DNA from: Actinomyces marmotae
GTDB taxonomy: Bacteria > Actinomycetota > Actinomycetes > Actinomycetales > Actinomycetaceae
Direction of reading: 5' to 3'
Length of the DNA stretch: 64,000 bases
Assembly (NCBI RefSeq): GCF_013177295.1
Contig: NZ_CP053642.1
Coordinates: 1,240,001-1,304,000 of the forward strand
The position numbers and the translations under genes are program-made. Shown piece after piece: positions 33,658 through 45,992 of the stretch. How positions within the stretch are numbered: position 1 is the stretch's first letter; every line of letters begins with the position of its first letter. Below the pieces are notes generated by a model. The model had not been told where the DNA came from. It did not search any database and saw nothing but the letters and a program-made list of their open reading frames with translations.

Positions 33658-34860
33658 TCAGATCGCCGCGCGCAGAGCCTCGACGCGATCCGTTGCCTCC
33701 CAGCTGAATCCCGGACGGCCGAAGTGGCCGTAGGCGCTCGTGCCCGCGTAGATGGGGCGCAGGAGGTCGAGGTCGCGGATGATGGCGGCGGGACGCAGGT
33801 CGAAGACCTCGTCGATGGCGGCCTGGATGCGATCGACGGGGACGGTGTGGGTGCCGAAGGTCTCCACGTAGAGGCCCACGGGGCGGGCGGCGCCGATGGC
33901 GTAGGCCACCTGGATCTCGCAGCGGGTGGCGAGCCCGGCGGCGACGACGTTCTTGGCCACCCAGCGCATGGCATAGGCGGCGGAGCGGTCCACCTTGGAG
34001 GGGTCCTTGCCGGAGAAGGCACCGCCCCCGTGGCGCGCCATGCCCCCGTAGGTGTCGACGATGATCTTGCGGCCGGTCAGGCCCGCGTCCCCGGTGGGCC
34101 CGCCGATGACGAACTGGCCGGAGGGGTTGATGAGCAGGTCGATGCCGCCGACCGCCACGTCCATCCCCGCCGCCTGCTCCGCCGCGATGACGGGCTCGAT
34201 GACCTCGGCCGCCAGGGCATCGGTGAGCCATGCGCGGCTGCGGTCCTCATCATGCTGGGTGGAGATGACGACGCTCTCGATGCTCACGGCGCGATCGCCG
34301 TCGTAGCCGATGGTCACCTGGGTCTTGCCGTCGGGGCGCAGGCCGGGCACGATCCCCTGCTTGCGCACGGCCGCCAGGCGCTCGGCGAGCCGGTGGGCGA
34401 GGTGGATGGGCAGGGGCATAAGGGCGGCGGTGTCCGTGCAGGCGTAGCCGAACATGAGGCCCTGGTCCCCCGCGCCCTGGAAGTCGAGGGGGTCGAGGTC
34501 AGAGGAGTCATCGCGCACCTCGAGGGCCTTGACGACGCCGGCGTTGATATCCGGGGACTGCTGGCCGATGGAGATGGACACGCCGCAGGAGCGGCCGTCG
34601 AAGCAGACGTCCGAGGAGTCGTAGCCGATGCGCACGATCTCATCGCGCACGATCTGCGGGATCTCCACGTAGGCCGAAGTGGTGACCTCCCCCGCCACAT
34701 GCACCAGCCCCGTGGTCACCATGGTCTCGACGGCCACATGCGCATCGGGGTCCTGGGCGAGGATGGCGTCGAGGATGGAGTCCGAGATGCGGTCGCAGAC
34801 CTTGTCCGGGTGGCCCTCGGTGACCGACTCGGAGGTGAAGAGGCGCGGTTGGGAAGTCAC
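33658..34860 (-). CDS. metK: S-adenosylmethionine synthase
   Basis: MetK makes SAM from methionine and ATP. The 400-residue protein is full length, with [12 protein letters not shown] at the N-terminus, the ATP-site hexapeptide GAGDQG, the P-loop-like [19 protein letters not shown] and the usual potassium and magnesium ligands. The GTG start at 34860 comes 6 nt after a TAAGAT -10 hexamer, which suggests a leaderless transcript. There is no SAM riboswitch, since there is no leader. It is followed by priA on the same strand and preceded by coaBC, which ends 97 nt away. Confidence 0.96.
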   Translation of the reverse strand: MTSQPRLFTSESVTEGHPDKVCDRISDSILDAILAQDPDAHVAVETMVTTGLVHVAGEVTTSAYVEIPQIVRDEIVRIGYDSSDVCFDGRSCGVSISIGQQSPDINAGVVKALEVRDDSSDLDPLDFQGAGDQGLMFGYACTDTAALMPLPIHLAHRLAERLAAVRKQGIVPGLRPDGKTQVTIGYDGDRAVSIESVVISTQHDEDRSRAWLTDALAAEVIEPVIAAEQAAGMDVAVGGIDLLINPSGQFVIGGPTGDAGLTGRKIIVDTYGGMARHGGGAFSGKDPSKVDRSAAYAMRWVAKNVVAAGLATRCEIQVAYAIGAARPVGLYVETFGTHTVPVDRIQAAIDEVFDLRPAAIIRDLDLLRPIYAGTSAYGHFGRPGFSWEATDRVEALRAAI

Positions 34861-34866
34861 GGCCGC

Positions 34867-34872
34867 ATCTTA
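34867..34872 (-). promoter_or_regulatory. -10 hexamer TAAGAT of metK (leaderless)
   Basis: TAAGAT followed by GCGGCC and then the GTG start: a 6-nt gap with no ribosome binding site. Confidence 0.6.
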
Positions 34873-34957
34873 ACCACGGCCCCCGACAGGAATGACCGCC
34901 CGTTCCGCCCTCGCGCCCCGCGCCGATCCCCGCGGTACGCGCCAAGGAGGGCTCCGC

Positions 34958-36343
34958 TCAGCGGGGAAGCCGCTCGGCAATGAGGTCCAGGAGCAGCCCG
35001 GCGACCTCCGCCTTCGTGCCCTCGCCCCGGGCCACCTCAACGCCCTGGGGATCCAGCACGACGACGGCGTTGGGCACGTCCCCGAATCCCCTGCCGTCGC
35101 CGACGGCGTTAACAGCGAGCAGGTGCGCACCCTTGCGGCGGGCCTTGGCCGCGCCATGCGCGAGGGCGTCGCCCTCCTCATCCCCGGTCTCCGCGGCGAA
35201 GCCGACGATGAGCTGCCCCGGCCGGGGGGGATCGGCGACGAGGCCGGCGAGGATGTCGGGATTGGTCACCAACTCGATGGGCGCCGGCACCCGCGCGGGC
35301 CGGGCGCCCTCGTCCGCGCCGCCCGCGGCCGGGCCGGCACCGTCGGCCAGGCGTTGCTTCTTGATCTTGGAGATCCCGGGGTGGGCCGGCCGGAAGTCGG
35401 CGACGGCGGCCGCCATGACAACGGCGTCGGCGCTGGAGGCTTCCGAGCGGACGGCGGCCTCCATGTCCAGGGCCGTGGGGGCCTCGACGATCCGGGCGGT
35501 TCCGGAGCCCGGCGCGGCCGTCGCCCCTCCCAGGGGGGCGAGGACCTCGGGCGAGATGTTGGCGGCGATGAGGACGACGTCGGCGCCCCGCGCGGCGGCG
35601 GCGCTGGCGATGGCCACCCCCTGACGGCCGGAGGACCGGTTGCCGATGAAGCGCACGGGGTCGATGGGCTCTTGGGTGCCGCCCGCGGAGACGACGAGGC
35701 GCCGGCCGGACAGCGGACCAGGGGAGGCCGCCTCCTGGCCGCCGGCGCGACGCGCGGCGGCGGTCGCCCCGGTCAGCGCGGCCAGCGCCTCGGCGACGAT
35801 CCGCTCCGGGGCGGGCAGGCGCCCCGTGCCGGAGTCCCCGCTCGTGAGGGGCCCGACATCGGGCTCGATAATAGTCAGCCCGCGGCGGCGCAGGGTGGCG
35901 ACGTTCTCGACCGTCGCGGCGTTGGCCCACATCTGCGTGTGCATGGCCGGCGCGAGGACGACGGGCGCCGTGGTGGTCAGGATCGTGGCGGTGAGCAGGT
36001 CGTCCGCGCGGCCGGCCGCGACGCGGGCGAGCAGGTCGGCCGAGGCGGGGGCGACGAGGACGAGTTCGGCCCACTCCCCCAGCCCCACGTGCTCGACGGC
36101 GGCCGGGTCGTCGAAGACCCCCGCGCCCACCGGCCCGCCGCTGACGGCCGCCAGGGCGGGGGCGCCGATGAAGCGCAGGGCAGCCTGGGTCGCCACGGCG
36201 CGCGTCTCGTGGCCCTGGGCGCGCAGGAGCCGGATGACGGTGGGCGCCTTGTAGGCGGCGATGGAGCCTGCGACGCCGACGACGACGCGCCGCGGCCCCG
36301 CGGGGGGCGCGGCGCGATGAGCGGCCTCGCTGCGCTGCGGCAC
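34958..36343 (-). CDS. coaBC: Bifunctional phosphopantothenoylcysteine decarboxylase/synthetase
   Basis: CoaBC joins cysteine to 4'-phosphopantothenate and decarboxylates the product in CoA synthesis. The 461-residue fusion has the flavin CoaC half first (VVVGVAGSIAAYKAPTVIRL, active-site His in VEHVGLGEWAE, substrate clamp PAMHTQMW). The CoaB half has SAGGTQEPIDPVRFIGNRSSG and the dimer-lysine region KIKKQ. The clamp has His where many bacteria have Asn, as in other actinobacteria. GTG 36343 is the nearest plausible start, 13 nt after the rpoZ stop. Reading further upstream would run into rpoZ. Confidence 0.94.
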   Translation of the reverse strand: MPQRSEAAHRAAPPAGPRRVVVGVAGSIAAYKAPTVIRLLRAQGHETRAVATQAALRFIGAPALAAVSGGPVGAGVFDDPAAVEHVGLGEWAELVLVAPASADLLARVAAGRADDLLTATILTTTAPVVLAPAMHTQMWANAATVENVATLRRRGLTIIEPDVGPLTSGDSGTGRLPAPERIVAEALAALTGATAAARRAGGQEAASPGPLSGRRLVVSAGGTQEPIDPVRFIGNRSSGRQGVAIASAAAARGADVVLIAANISPEVLAPLGGATAAPGSGTARIVEAPTALDMEAAVRSEASSADAVVMAAAVADFRPAHPGISKIKKQRLADGAGPAAGGADEGARPARVPAPIELVTNPDILAGLVADPPRPGQLIVGFAAETGDEEGDALAHGAAKARRKGAHLLAVNAVGDGRGFGDVPNAVVVLDPQGVEVARGEGTKAEVAGLLLDLIAERLPR

Positions 36344-36356
36344 GGGCGTGCTCGTG

Positions 36357-36758
36357 TCAGAACTCGATGTTGTCGACGCCGGGGCCGGTCGTCTCGGTCT
36401 CGTCGAAGGTGACCGCGGTGTCCAGCGAGATGTCGGCGAACATGTCCTCCTCGGCGGCGCGGCGGGCGGCGTCAGCCTCGGCGCGGCGGGCGCGGGCCTC
36501 CTCACCGCTGATCACCTGGAGCTTGTCCTCGGCGATCTCACGCAGGGCGATGCCCAGGGGCTTCTCCTCCGGGGCCACCTCGACGAGCGGGCCGAAGTAC
36601 TCGAACTGGTTGGACTCCAGCTGCTGGGTGTAGGTGTTGATCTGACGGGCGCGCTTGGCGGCCTCCACCACGAGCCCGTACTTCGAGTCGACCTTCTCCA
36701 GGAGGTCGTCGATCGGCGGGTTCGTGATGCCCTCGGGCTGGGGGGAGGTTCCGAGCAT
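36357..36758 (-). CDS. rpoZ: RNA polymerase omega subunit
   Basis: Omega helps assemble RNA polymerase around the beta-prime subunit. The 133-residue protein has the family core [28 protein letters not shown] and [15 protein letters not shown]. It then extends with an acidic tail of about 40 residues ending [12 protein letters not shown], longer than in proteobacteria but seen in relatives. AGAGGAG stands 5 nt before the ATG. It is placed between the rhodanese lipoprotein and coaBC, part of the conserved gmk-rpoZ-coaBC-metK-priA order. The leader of about 120 nt contains a two-tier hairpin. Confidence 0.95.
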   Translation of the reverse strand: MLGTSPQPEGITNPPIDDLLEKVDSKYGLVVEAAKRARQINTYTQQLESNQFEYFGPLVEVAPEEKPLGIALREIAEDKLQVISGEEARARRAEADAARRAAEEDMFADISLDTAVTFDETETTGPGVDNIEF

Positions 36759-36789
36759 GAGCTCCTCTTTCGGATCGATCGGGTATCAA

Positions 36790-36833
36790 CGGGCCCGGCA
36801 GGCCCCGCTCCGACGAGCGGGGGCGAGGGCCCG
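36790..36833 (-). promoter_or_regulatory. Two-tier hairpin in the rpoZ leader
   Basis: The inner arms CCCCGCTC/GAGCGGGG (8 bp, 4-nt loop) lie inside outer arms CGGGCCC/GGGCCCG (7 bp). The structure is between the TAGGAT -10 candidate and the rpoZ start, with its 3' edge about 30 nt before the ATG. It could be an attenuator or a stabilising leader. Confidence 0.4.
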
Positions 36834-36882
36834 GATACGTCCGTGGTGCTGGCCGGTGCTGGCCAACGGGCCGAGCCAGGAC

Positions 36883-36888
36883 ATCCTA
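36883..36888 (-). promoter_or_regulatory. -10 hexamer TAGGAT upstream of rpoZ
   Basis: TAGGAT fits TANNNT about 125 nt before the rpoZ start. No clear -35 was seen, so this rests on the -10 alone. Confidence 0.35.
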
Positions 36889-36947
36889 GCGCCTCAGGGG
36901 GCGGGGAATCACCACCCACCCGGCCCCGGGGCGCCGTGGTGCCCGTC

Positions 36948-37499
36948 TCAGCCCGTGACGACGGGGACGCCGAGCGCCAGTGAGGCCTGCTGGTAGCCGC
37001 CTAGGTCCAGCACGCTGGTGAACCCCTTGTCCCTCATAGCCCGGGCGGCCCTGGCCGAGCGGTCGCCCGAGCGGCAGTAGACGGCGTAGGCGGCACCGCG
37101 GTCGAGGCGATCGATGGCGGCATCGAAGTCGGCGGAGTCGGCATCGATGTTAATCGCGCCCTCGAGGTGCCCCTGGGCGTACTCCTCGCTGGAGCGCACG
37201 TCGATGACCGTGCCGCCCGGCGGGAGGCTCGCTGAGACCGTGCCGCCCGGCGGGAGGCTCGCCGAGACCGTGCCGCCCGGGGCGAGGCCCGCCGACGGCT
37301 GGAGGGGGGCGGGCTGGGAGGGAGTCGTCGCCGAGGCCCGGGAAGGGCTGGCCTCTAAGGAGCAGCCAGCGAGCAGGCCCGCCATCGCCGCGGCGGGAAC
37401 GAGGCGGAGGACGCGGCGCCTGCCCGGATGGGCATCGGCGCCGCTGCTGGCCGCGGCCGGGGCCCCAGCCGGGCGCGGGCGGAGCGTGGGGAGAGCCAT
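36948..37499 (-). CDS. Rhodanese-domain lipoprotein
   Basis: A 183-residue predicted lipoprotein. The N-terminus has arginines and a signal with lipobox LLAGC. A linker with a decapeptide repeat (LPPGGTVSAS) leads into a single rhodanese domain: TVIDVRSSEEYAQGHLEGAINI, then the active-site loop YCRSGDRSARA with the catalytic cysteine. Rhodaneses move sulfur or handle persulfides; an extracellular anchored form may act on thiols at the cell surface. The linker is coded by 30-bp tandem DNA repeats that even copy the start of the first rhodanese strand. It follows gmk after 9 nt. Confidence 0.8.
   Translation of the reverse strand: MALPTLRPRPAGAPAAASSGADAHPGRRRVLRLVPAAAMAGLLAGCSLEASPSRASATTPSQPAPLQPSAGLAPGGTVSASLPPGGTVSASLPPGGTVIDVRSSEEYAQGHLEGAINIDADSADFDAAIDRLDRGAAYAVYCRSGDRSARAARAMRDKGFTSVLDLGGYQQASLALGVPVVTG
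37207..37293. repeat. Three 30-bp tandem repeats in the rhodanese lipoprotein gene
   Basis: Two nearly identical units (37207-37236 and 37237-37266, one difference) and a shorter, more diverged third unit, each starting ACCGTGCCGCCCGG. Being multiples of three, they lengthen the linker without breaking the frame. Confidence 0.85.
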
Positions 37500-37508
37500 G
37501 AACCGATC

Positions 37509-38135
37509 CTAGGAGCGGGCGGGGAGCAGTCCGAGGAGGCGCTCGAGCTCGGCGGCGGCGCGCTCCACCGTGTCATTGACCACGACGACGTCGAACTCCT
37601 CGGCCGCCGCCATCTCGGTGCGGGCGGTGGCCAGGCGGCGCTCCCGCTCGGCGGCGCCCTCCGTGCCCCGGCCCACGAGCCTGTTGACGAGGGCCTCCCA
37701 ACTGGGTGGGGCGATGAAAACGAAGAGGGCGCCGGGCATGGACTCGCGCACCTGCCGGGCCCCGGCGAGGTCGATCTCGAGGAGGGCGGGGCGCCCCTGG
37801 GCGAGGGCATCGGCCACCGGCCCCCGGGGGGTTCCGTAGCGGTGGGCCCCGTGGACGAGCGCCCACTCCAGCATGTCTCCCCGCTCGACCAGGGCGTCGA
37901 ACTCGGCGTCGTCGACGAAGCGGTAGTGGAAGCCGTCCTCCTCGCCCGGGCGCGGCGCTCGGGTGGTGCAGGACACGGAGACGAAGAGCTCGGGGTGGCG
38001 GTCGCGCAGCTCGGCGACGATCGTCCCCTTGCCGACGGCGGTCGGCCCGGCGACCACGGTGAGTCGGGCCGGCGGCCGCGCTGGCGGTGTCACTGGGGAG
38101 GGCGCGGGGATCGCGGGCATCATGGCCCCAATCAT
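37509..38135 (-). CDS. gmk: Guanylate kinase
   Basis: Gmk phosphorylates GMP to GDP. The 208-residue protein has the P-loop GPTAVGKGT near residue 30, the GMP-binding [20 protein letters not shown], and the lid region with [18 protein letters not shown] Pro/Ala-rich stretch of about 24 residues precedes the fold. Two possible ATG starts (38135 and 38123) are close together, with a purine-rich stretch upstream. It comes after mihF, from which it is separated by 272 bp containing two alternative hairpins, and before the rhodanese lipoprotein. Confidence 0.94.
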   Translation of the reverse strand: MIGAMMPAIPAPSPVTPPARPPARLTVVAGPTAVGKGTIVAELRDRHPELFVSVSCTTRAPRPGEEDGFHYRFVDDAEFDALVERGDMLEWALVHGAHRYGTPRGPVADALAQGRPALLEIDLAGARQVRESMPGALFVFIAPPSWEALVNRLVGRGTEGAAERERRLATARTEMAAAEEFDVVVVNDTVERAAAELERLLGLLPARS

Positions 38136-38316
38136 GGGCCATCCGGAGCCGTCTCCGGAAAACCCTGTGGGGGCGGGGATGTTGACAGGGAGTTCTCCGC
38201 TGGTCGTGGTCGTCCTCGACCAGGCCCGCCCTCCCCCGCTCGCCGCGCCGCACCCTCCCCCGCACGGCGGGGAGGCACCGGCGATCCCCGAGCGCGTCCA
38301 CGATGCCCGCGAGGCC

Positions 38317-38366
38317 GACGCGGGGAAGAGGGCTCCCCGCGTCGCCGATGGCGATCGCGGGGAGCC
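38317..38366 (-). terminator. mihF terminator with a competing hairpin
   Basis: GGCTCCCCGCG (38331-38341) and CGCGGGGAGCC (38356-38366) form an 11-bp stem, with TCGCC/GGCGA pairing on top. The same middle segment can pair with GACGCGGGGA (38317-38326) through TCCCCGCGTC (38334-38343), a 10-bp stem. The two folds exclude each other. It lies 41 nt past the mihF stop. Confidence 0.55.
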
Positions 38367-38407
38367 TTCAGGGTGCTGAGTTCGTCAGGGAGGGAACCCG
38401 GGGAAGC

Positions 38408-38719
38408 TCAGTGGAAGCGGCGCAGGAGGGCAGCGCGCTGCTGCGCCCCCAGGCCTCGAACGCGGCGGGACTCGGAGATCCCGATCTCCTCGATGAGGTT
38501 GTGAGCCGTCGTCGAGCCAACACGAGGGAGCGACTGGAGAAGGTCGAGGACCTTCATCTTGCCGATCGCCTCGTCGGTCGCAGCGAGGTCGAAGAGCTCT
38601 GACAGGCTCATCGCACCACGCTTGAGTGCGATCTTCACCTCCGCGCGGCGGGTGCGCGCGACGGCGGCCTTAGCGAGGGCCTCGGCCCGCTGCTCGGGGG
38701 TGAGGGTGGGAAGCGCCAT
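38408..38719 (-). CDS. mihF: Integration host factor, actinobacterial type (mIHF)
   Basis: mIHF is a small basic nucleoid protein found only in actinobacteria; it bends DNA and supports site-specific recombination. The 103-residue protein starts LPTLTPEQRAEALAKAAVAR and has the helix-two-turn-helix region with DLLQSLPRVGSTTAHNLIEE and GISESRRVRGLGAQQ. AAGGAG stands about 11 nt before the ATG. It is conserved next to gmk and the pyr cluster. The upstream stretch (38720-38927) is AT-richer than average and has three CGTTAC/GTAACG motifs. Confidence 0.95.
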   Translation of the reverse strand: MALPTLTPEQRAEALAKAAVARTRRAEVKIALKRGAMSLSELFDLAATDEAIGKMKVLDLLQSLPRVGSTTAHNLIEEIGISESRRVRGLGAQQRAALLRRFH

Positions 38720-38807
38720 GACCTGTAATCTCCTTCATATCGGTCACTTTGTGCGGTGATGAAAGGTTATGACCCGAAACCCCCCATTACGGGCAGCTTT
38801 GCTAAGA

Positions 38808-38871
38808 CGTTACGCGGTATCGTTCCGGACACCGTAACGCTCCGGATACCCGCGCAGGTCAGGGGCGTTAC
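38808..38871 (-). promoter_or_regulatory. Cluster of CGTTAC/GTAACG motifs upstream of mihF
   Basis: Copies at 38808-38813, 38834-38839 and 38866-38871 alternate in orientation, in an AT-richer control region between the pyrF stop and mihF. They may be binding sites for a regulator or for mIHF itself; no single promoter could be fixed. Confidence 0.35.
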
Positions 38872-38927
38872 AACGTCACAACACCCTCACACAAGTGATG
38901 AGCGACACATGTCGATGGCGTGTCGTT

Positions 38928-39878
38928 TTACCTTCTCAGGGCCCTTCCGGCCTCCAAAACCGCTCGTCCGGCCGCCTCGCGGAGGGCCTCCGGATCCGGG
39001 CCCGCGCCGAGCACGCCCCTCGACGTCGAGGCGAGGACCTGGGAGCGCGCCGGGCCGAAGACCCGCGCCAGTTCGGCCTCCCCGGCGCCCTGGGCGCCGA
39101 CCCCGGGGGCGAGCAGGGGCGCGTTGGTCGCCGCGAGGTCGATTCCCAGATCCCGCGCCGCATCCCCGATGGTGGCGCCGACGACGAGGCCGATGCTCCC
39201 CAGGACGCCCTGGGCGCGCGCGGCAGCGTTGGAGGCGGCGGCGCCGTCGGCGATCATCGCGGCGACGGCCCGGCCCGAGGAGGCTGTGGCATGCTGCACA
39301 GTGGCGCCCTCCGGGTTGGAGGTCAGTCCCAGCACGAACAGGCCGCGCCCGGTGGCGCTGGCGGCCTCGAGCGCGGGGGCGAGCGAGCCGTAGCCGAGGT
39401 AGGGGGACACGGTGATCGCGTCGGCGGCCAGGGGGGCGGCGTCGAGGAGGTAGGCCTGGGCGTAGCCGCCCATGGTCGAGCCGATGTCCCCGCGCTTGAC
39501 GTCGAGGATCGACAGGGATCCCACGTCCCTCAGCGCCGCCAGGGTCTCCTCCAGGACGGCGATGCCGGCGCTGCCGTGCCTCTCGAAGAAGGCGGACTGC
39601 GGCTTGACGGCGGCCACCCGGCCCCCGACGGCCTCGACGACGCGCAGGCTGAACTCGCGCAGGCCCGCGGCGTCGTCGGTCAGGCCCCAGGACGCCAGGA
39701 GCGCGCTGTGCGGATCGATGCCCACGCACAGGGGGCCGTGGTCGTCCATGGCGGCGGCCAGACGGGCGCCGAAGGGGAGGCGGCCGGGGAAGCCGTTCCC
39801 CTCGGCCTCCCGGGGGGCTCCCTCCGACCGGGCGGGGGCGCCGCTGGTAGTGGTGCCGGCGCTGGGCTCGTGGCTCAT
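38928..39878 (-). CDS. pyrF: Orotidine 5'-phosphate decarboxylase (type 2)
   Basis: PyrF makes UMP from OMP, the last step of pyrimidine synthesis. The 316-residue protein belongs to the longer actinobacterial class. The catalytic Lys and Asp residues are in SILDVKRGDIGSTM, the substrate part is in CVGIDPHSALLASWG, and the C-terminal phosphate loop is around LAPGVGAQGAGEAEL. The first 35 residues are low complexity. GAGGAG stands upstream of the ATG. It follows carB after 9 nt and is the last gene of the pyr run. Confidence 0.94.
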   Translation of the reverse strand: MSHEPSAGTTTSGAPARSEGAPREAEGNGFPGRLPFGARLAAAMDDHGPLCVGIDPHSALLASWGLTDDAAGLREFSLRVVEAVGGRVAAVKPQSAFFERHGSAGIAVLEETLAALRDVGSLSILDVKRGDIGSTMGGYAQAYLLDAAPLAADAITVSPYLGYGSLAPALEAASATGRGLFVLGLTSNPEGATVQHATASSGRAVAAMIADGAAASNAAARAQGVLGSIGLVVGATIGDAARDLGIDLAATNAPLLAPGVGAQGAGEAELARVFGPARSQVLASTSRGVLGAGPDPEALREAAGRAVLEAGRALRR

Positions 39879-39887
39879 CGTGTCTCC

Positions 39888-43226
<3,339 letters not shown>

Positions 43227-43227
43227 C

Positions 43228-44544
43228 TCAGGCCTCCTTGATGGGGTTGACGGGCATGACGGGGCCGCTCGGATGGGCGGGGGCCGCAGCTCCGGCGCCC
43301 GGGGCGCCGCGATGGGCGCGCATGAGGGCGATGAACCGGTCGAAGAGGTGCTCGCCGTCGTGGGGGCCGGCGGCGGCCTCGGGGTGGTACTGGACGGAGA
43401 AGGCGGGGATGTCGAGGGCGCGCAGGCCCTCGACGACGCCGTCGTTGAGTCCCACGTGGCTGACCTCGACGCGCCCGTAGCGCCCGGAGTCGAAGGGCGC
43501 CGTGGTGGGGGCGCCCGTGGGGGCGTCCACGGCGAACCCATGGTTGTGGGAGGTGATCTCCACTCTCCCGGTGGCGCGGTCGAGGACGGGTTGGTTGATG
43601 CCACGGTGCCCGTAGTCGAGCTTGTAGGTGCCGTAGCCCAGGGCCCGCCCGAGCAGCTGGTTGCCCAGGCAGATCCCGAAGAAGGGGATGCCGGCGTCCA
43701 GGACGCCGCGCAGGAGTTCGACCTCAGCGGTGGCGGTGGCGGGGTCGCCGGGGCCGTTGGAGAAGAAGACGCCGTCAGGGCCCAGGGCGAGGACCTCGGC
43801 CAGGGTGGTGGATTGCGGCAGGACGTGGACGCGCGCGCCGCGCTCGGCGAGTTGGGCGGGAGTGCGGCTCTTGATCCCCAGGTCGATGGCGGCCACGGTC
43901 ACGACGGGCTCGCGCCCGGCGAAGGCACCGCTGGGCTCGACGACGTAGCCGGCCGACGTGGTGACCTCCCCGGCGAGGGCCCGGCCGGCCATGGTGGGGC
44001 TCCTGCGGACGATGTCCAGGCAGATGTCGATGGCGGCGGCCGAGCCCGGCCCCTCGTGGGCGGCGCCGATGGGCAGGGCGTCGCCGGAGAAGATGCCGGC
44101 GCGCATGGCGCCGCGCTCGCGCAGGTGGCGGGTGAGCGCCCGGGTGTCCACGTGGGATAGGCCGACGACACCGGAGTCGATGAGCGCGTCCTCTAGCTCG
44201 CCGCGCGAGCGCCAGCTCGAGGCCCGCCTGGCCGGGTCACGGACGATGAAACCGGCCGCCCAGATGCGCGAGGACTCGGAGTCCTCGTCGTTGATGCCCG
44301 TGTTGCCGATGTGCGGCGCGGTCATTGTGATGATCTGGCGGTGGTAGGAGGGGTCGGTGAGGGTCTCCTGGTAGCCGGTCATGCCGGTGTTGAAGACGAT
44401 CTCGCCGAGCGCGCGGCCCTGAGCGCCGTAGGCGCGCCCGCGCAGGACGTAGCCGTCCTCCAGGACGAGGATCGCGGGGGGCCGGGCGGCGGCGCCCGTC
44501 GAGCCGGGGGCTGTGGCGGCCCCGGCGCTTCCATTGGTTGCCAT
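43228..44544 (-). CDS. carA: Carbamoyl-phosphate synthase small subunit
   Basis: CarA is the glutaminase partner that feeds ammonia to CarB. The 438-residue protein has the N-terminal CPSase domain ([19 protein letters not shown]) and a C-terminal class I glutamine amidotransferase with the catalytic cysteine in [12 protein letters not shown] and the His-Glu pair in [10 protein letters not shown]. Ala/Gly/Pro-rich tails at both ends look dispensable. AGGAG stands 8 nt before the ATG. A hairpin in the 143-bp gap after pyrC suggests partial separation from the front of the pyr run, but no separate promoter was seen. Confidence 0.95.
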   Translation of the reverse strand: MATNGSAGAATAPGSTGAAARPPAILVLEDGYVLRGRAYGAQGRALGEIVFNTGMTGYQETLTDPSYHRQIITMTAPHIGNTGINDEDSESSRIWAAGFIVRDPARRASSWRSRGELEDALIDSGVVGLSHVDTRALTRHLRERGAMRAGIFSGDALPIGAAHEGPGSAAAIDICLDIVRRSPTMAGRALAGEVTTSAGYVVEPSGAFAGREPVVTVAAIDLGIKSRTPAQLAERGARVHVLPQSTTLAEVLALGPDGVFFSNGPGDPATATAEVELLRGVLDAGIPFFGICLGNQLLGRALGYGTYKLDYGHRGINQPVLDRATGRVEITSHNHGFAVDAPTGAPTTAPFDSGRYGRVEVSHVGLNDGVVEGLRALDIPAFSVQYHPEAAAGPHDGEHLFDRFIALMRAHRGAPGAGAAAPAHPSGPVMPVNPIKEA

Positions 44545-44641
44545 GTGCGGCTCCTGAGGGGTGAGTGGTGGAGCGGGTGAGAGGGGCCCTGGGCCCAGGG
44601 AGCGTCCGGGGTGTGGGAGGGAGTGGGCAGGGCGCGCCGGA

Positions 44642-44675
44642 CCGGCGGGCGGCGCGTGGGGGCGCCGCCCGCCGG
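44642..44675 (-). terminator. Perfect hairpin between pyrC and carA
   Basis: CCGGCGGGCGGCGC and its exact complement form a 14-bp stem with a 6-nt loop, 12 nt past the pyrC stop. It could end or weaken transcription from pyrR-pyrB-pyrC into carA-carB-pyrF. No U-tract. Confidence 0.6.
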
Positions 44676-44687
44676 AGGGGCGCTGGA

Positions 44688-45992
44688 TCAGGCGGCCTCG
44701 ACGGGCCTGCCGTCAAGGACCGTGGGGCGGCCGTGGAGGAAGGTGGCCATCACCTGGCCGGGCAGTTCCATGCCCGCGAAGGGGCTGTTGGCCGAGCGCG
44801 TCCACTGGGCGGCTGGGTCGACGACCCTCCTGACCGACGGGTCGACGAGGCAGAGGTTCGCGGGCGCTCCGGCATCGAGCCCCTGGCCCTGGTCCTCGGC
44901 GCGCCCGATGAGGGCAGGCGTGGTGGACAGGACGCGGGCGACGTCGCGCCAGGTCATGCGACCAGGCTCGACCATCGTGGCGATGATGATCGGCAGGGCC
45001 GTCTCCAGGCCCGTCATGCCGAAGGCGCCGGCGGCCCACTCGCAGTCCTTGTCCTCCACAGGGTGGGGGGCGTGGTCGGTGCCGACGACGTCGATGGTGC
45101 CATCGGCGAGCGCCTCGCGGACGGCCTCGACGTCCTCCGCTGTGCGCAGCGGCGGGTTGACCTTGTACAGCGGCGAGTAGGTGCGCGCCTTCTCATCGGT
45201 GAGCAGGAGGTGGTGCGGGGTGACCTCGGCGGTGACATTGATGCCCCGGGCCTTGGCCCAGCGGATGATGTCGACGCTGCCAGCGGTGGACAGGTGGCAC
45301 ACGTGCAGGCGCGAGCCCACGTGCTCGGCCAGGAGCACATCGCGAGCAATGATCGACTCCTCGGCGACCGCCGGCCAGCCGCGCAGGCCGAGCTCGGCCG
45401 AGACGGCGCCCTCGTGCATCTGGGAGCCCTCGGTCAGGCGCGGGTCCTGGGAGTGCTGGGCGATGACGCCGTCGAAGGACTTGACGTACTCCAGGGCCCG
45501 GCGCATGAGGACGGGGTCGTGGACGCACTTGCCGTCGTCGGAGAAGACGCGCACCTGGGCGGCGGAGGACGCCATGGCGCCCATCTCGCTCAGCTGCTCG
45601 CCCTTGAGGCCCCGGGAGACGGCGCCGACGGGGTGGACATCCACCCAGCCGGCGTCCTGGCCCAGGCGCAGGACCTGCTCGACGACGCCGGCGTTGTCCT
45701 GGACCGGGTTGGTGTTGGCCATGGCGAAGACGGCGGTGTAGCCGCCGACGGCGGCGGCGCGGGTGCCGGTGTAGACGGTCTCGGCCGACTCGCCGCCGGG
45801 CTCGCGCAGGTGGGTGTGGATGTCGACGAGGCCCGGCAGGGCGACGAGGCCGGTGGCGTCGTGGCGGGTGGCGCCGGCGGGCGCCTGGGCGGCGGCGTCG
45901 GGACCGATCGCGGCGATAACGCCATCGATGATGAGGATGTCCGCGGTGTCCTCGCCGTAGGGGCGGGCACCGGTGATGAGGTGGGCGGTCAC
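44688..45992 (-). CDS. pyrC: Dihydroorotase
   Basis: PyrC cyclises carbamoyl aspartate to dihydroorotate. The 434-residue protein is a class I amidohydrolase with the metal site [17 protein letters not shown], substrate residues in MANTNPV, later metal histidines in IAQHSQD and [11 protein letters not shown], and the catalytic Asp in [10 protein letters not shown]. The GTG at 45992 overlaps the pyrB stop by 4 nt (GTGA), so the genes are coupled. A longer reading frame upstream is only shadow of pyrB. Confidence 0.95.
   Translation of the reverse strand: MTAHLITGARPYGEDTADILIIDGVIAAIGPDAAAQAPAGATRHDATGLVALPGLVDIHTHLREPGGESAETVYTGTRAAAVGGYTAVFAMANTNPVQDNAGVVEQVLRLGQDAGWVDVHPVGAVSRGLKGEQLSEMGAMASSAAQVRVFSDDGKCVHDPVLMRRALEYVKSFDGVIAQHSQDPRLTEGSQMHEGAVSAELGLRGWPAVAEESIIARDVLLAEHVGSRLHVCHLSTAGSVDIIRWAKARGINVTAEVTPHHLLLTDEKARTYSPLYKVNPPLRTAEDVEAVREALADGTIDVVGTDHAPHPVEDKDCEWAAGAFGMTGLETALPIIIATMVEPGRMTWRDVARVLSTTPALIGRAEDQGQGLDAGAPANLCLVDPSVRRVVDPAAQWTRSANSPFAGMELPGQVMATFLHGRPTVLDGRPVEAA

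Noticed and set aside
34861..34957. SAM riboswitch upstream of metK
   Set aside because: The -10 hexamer is 6 nt from the start codon, so there is no leader, and no SAM aptamer consensus is visible.
38136..38316. TTGACA at about 38179 as a plus-strand promoter
   Set aside because: No -10 at a suitable distance and no plus-strand gene follows.
43227..43604. N-terminal extension of carB by about 125 codons
   Set aside because: It is read in a shadow frame of carA; the ATG at 43226 has a good ribosome binding site and matches the CarB N-terminus.
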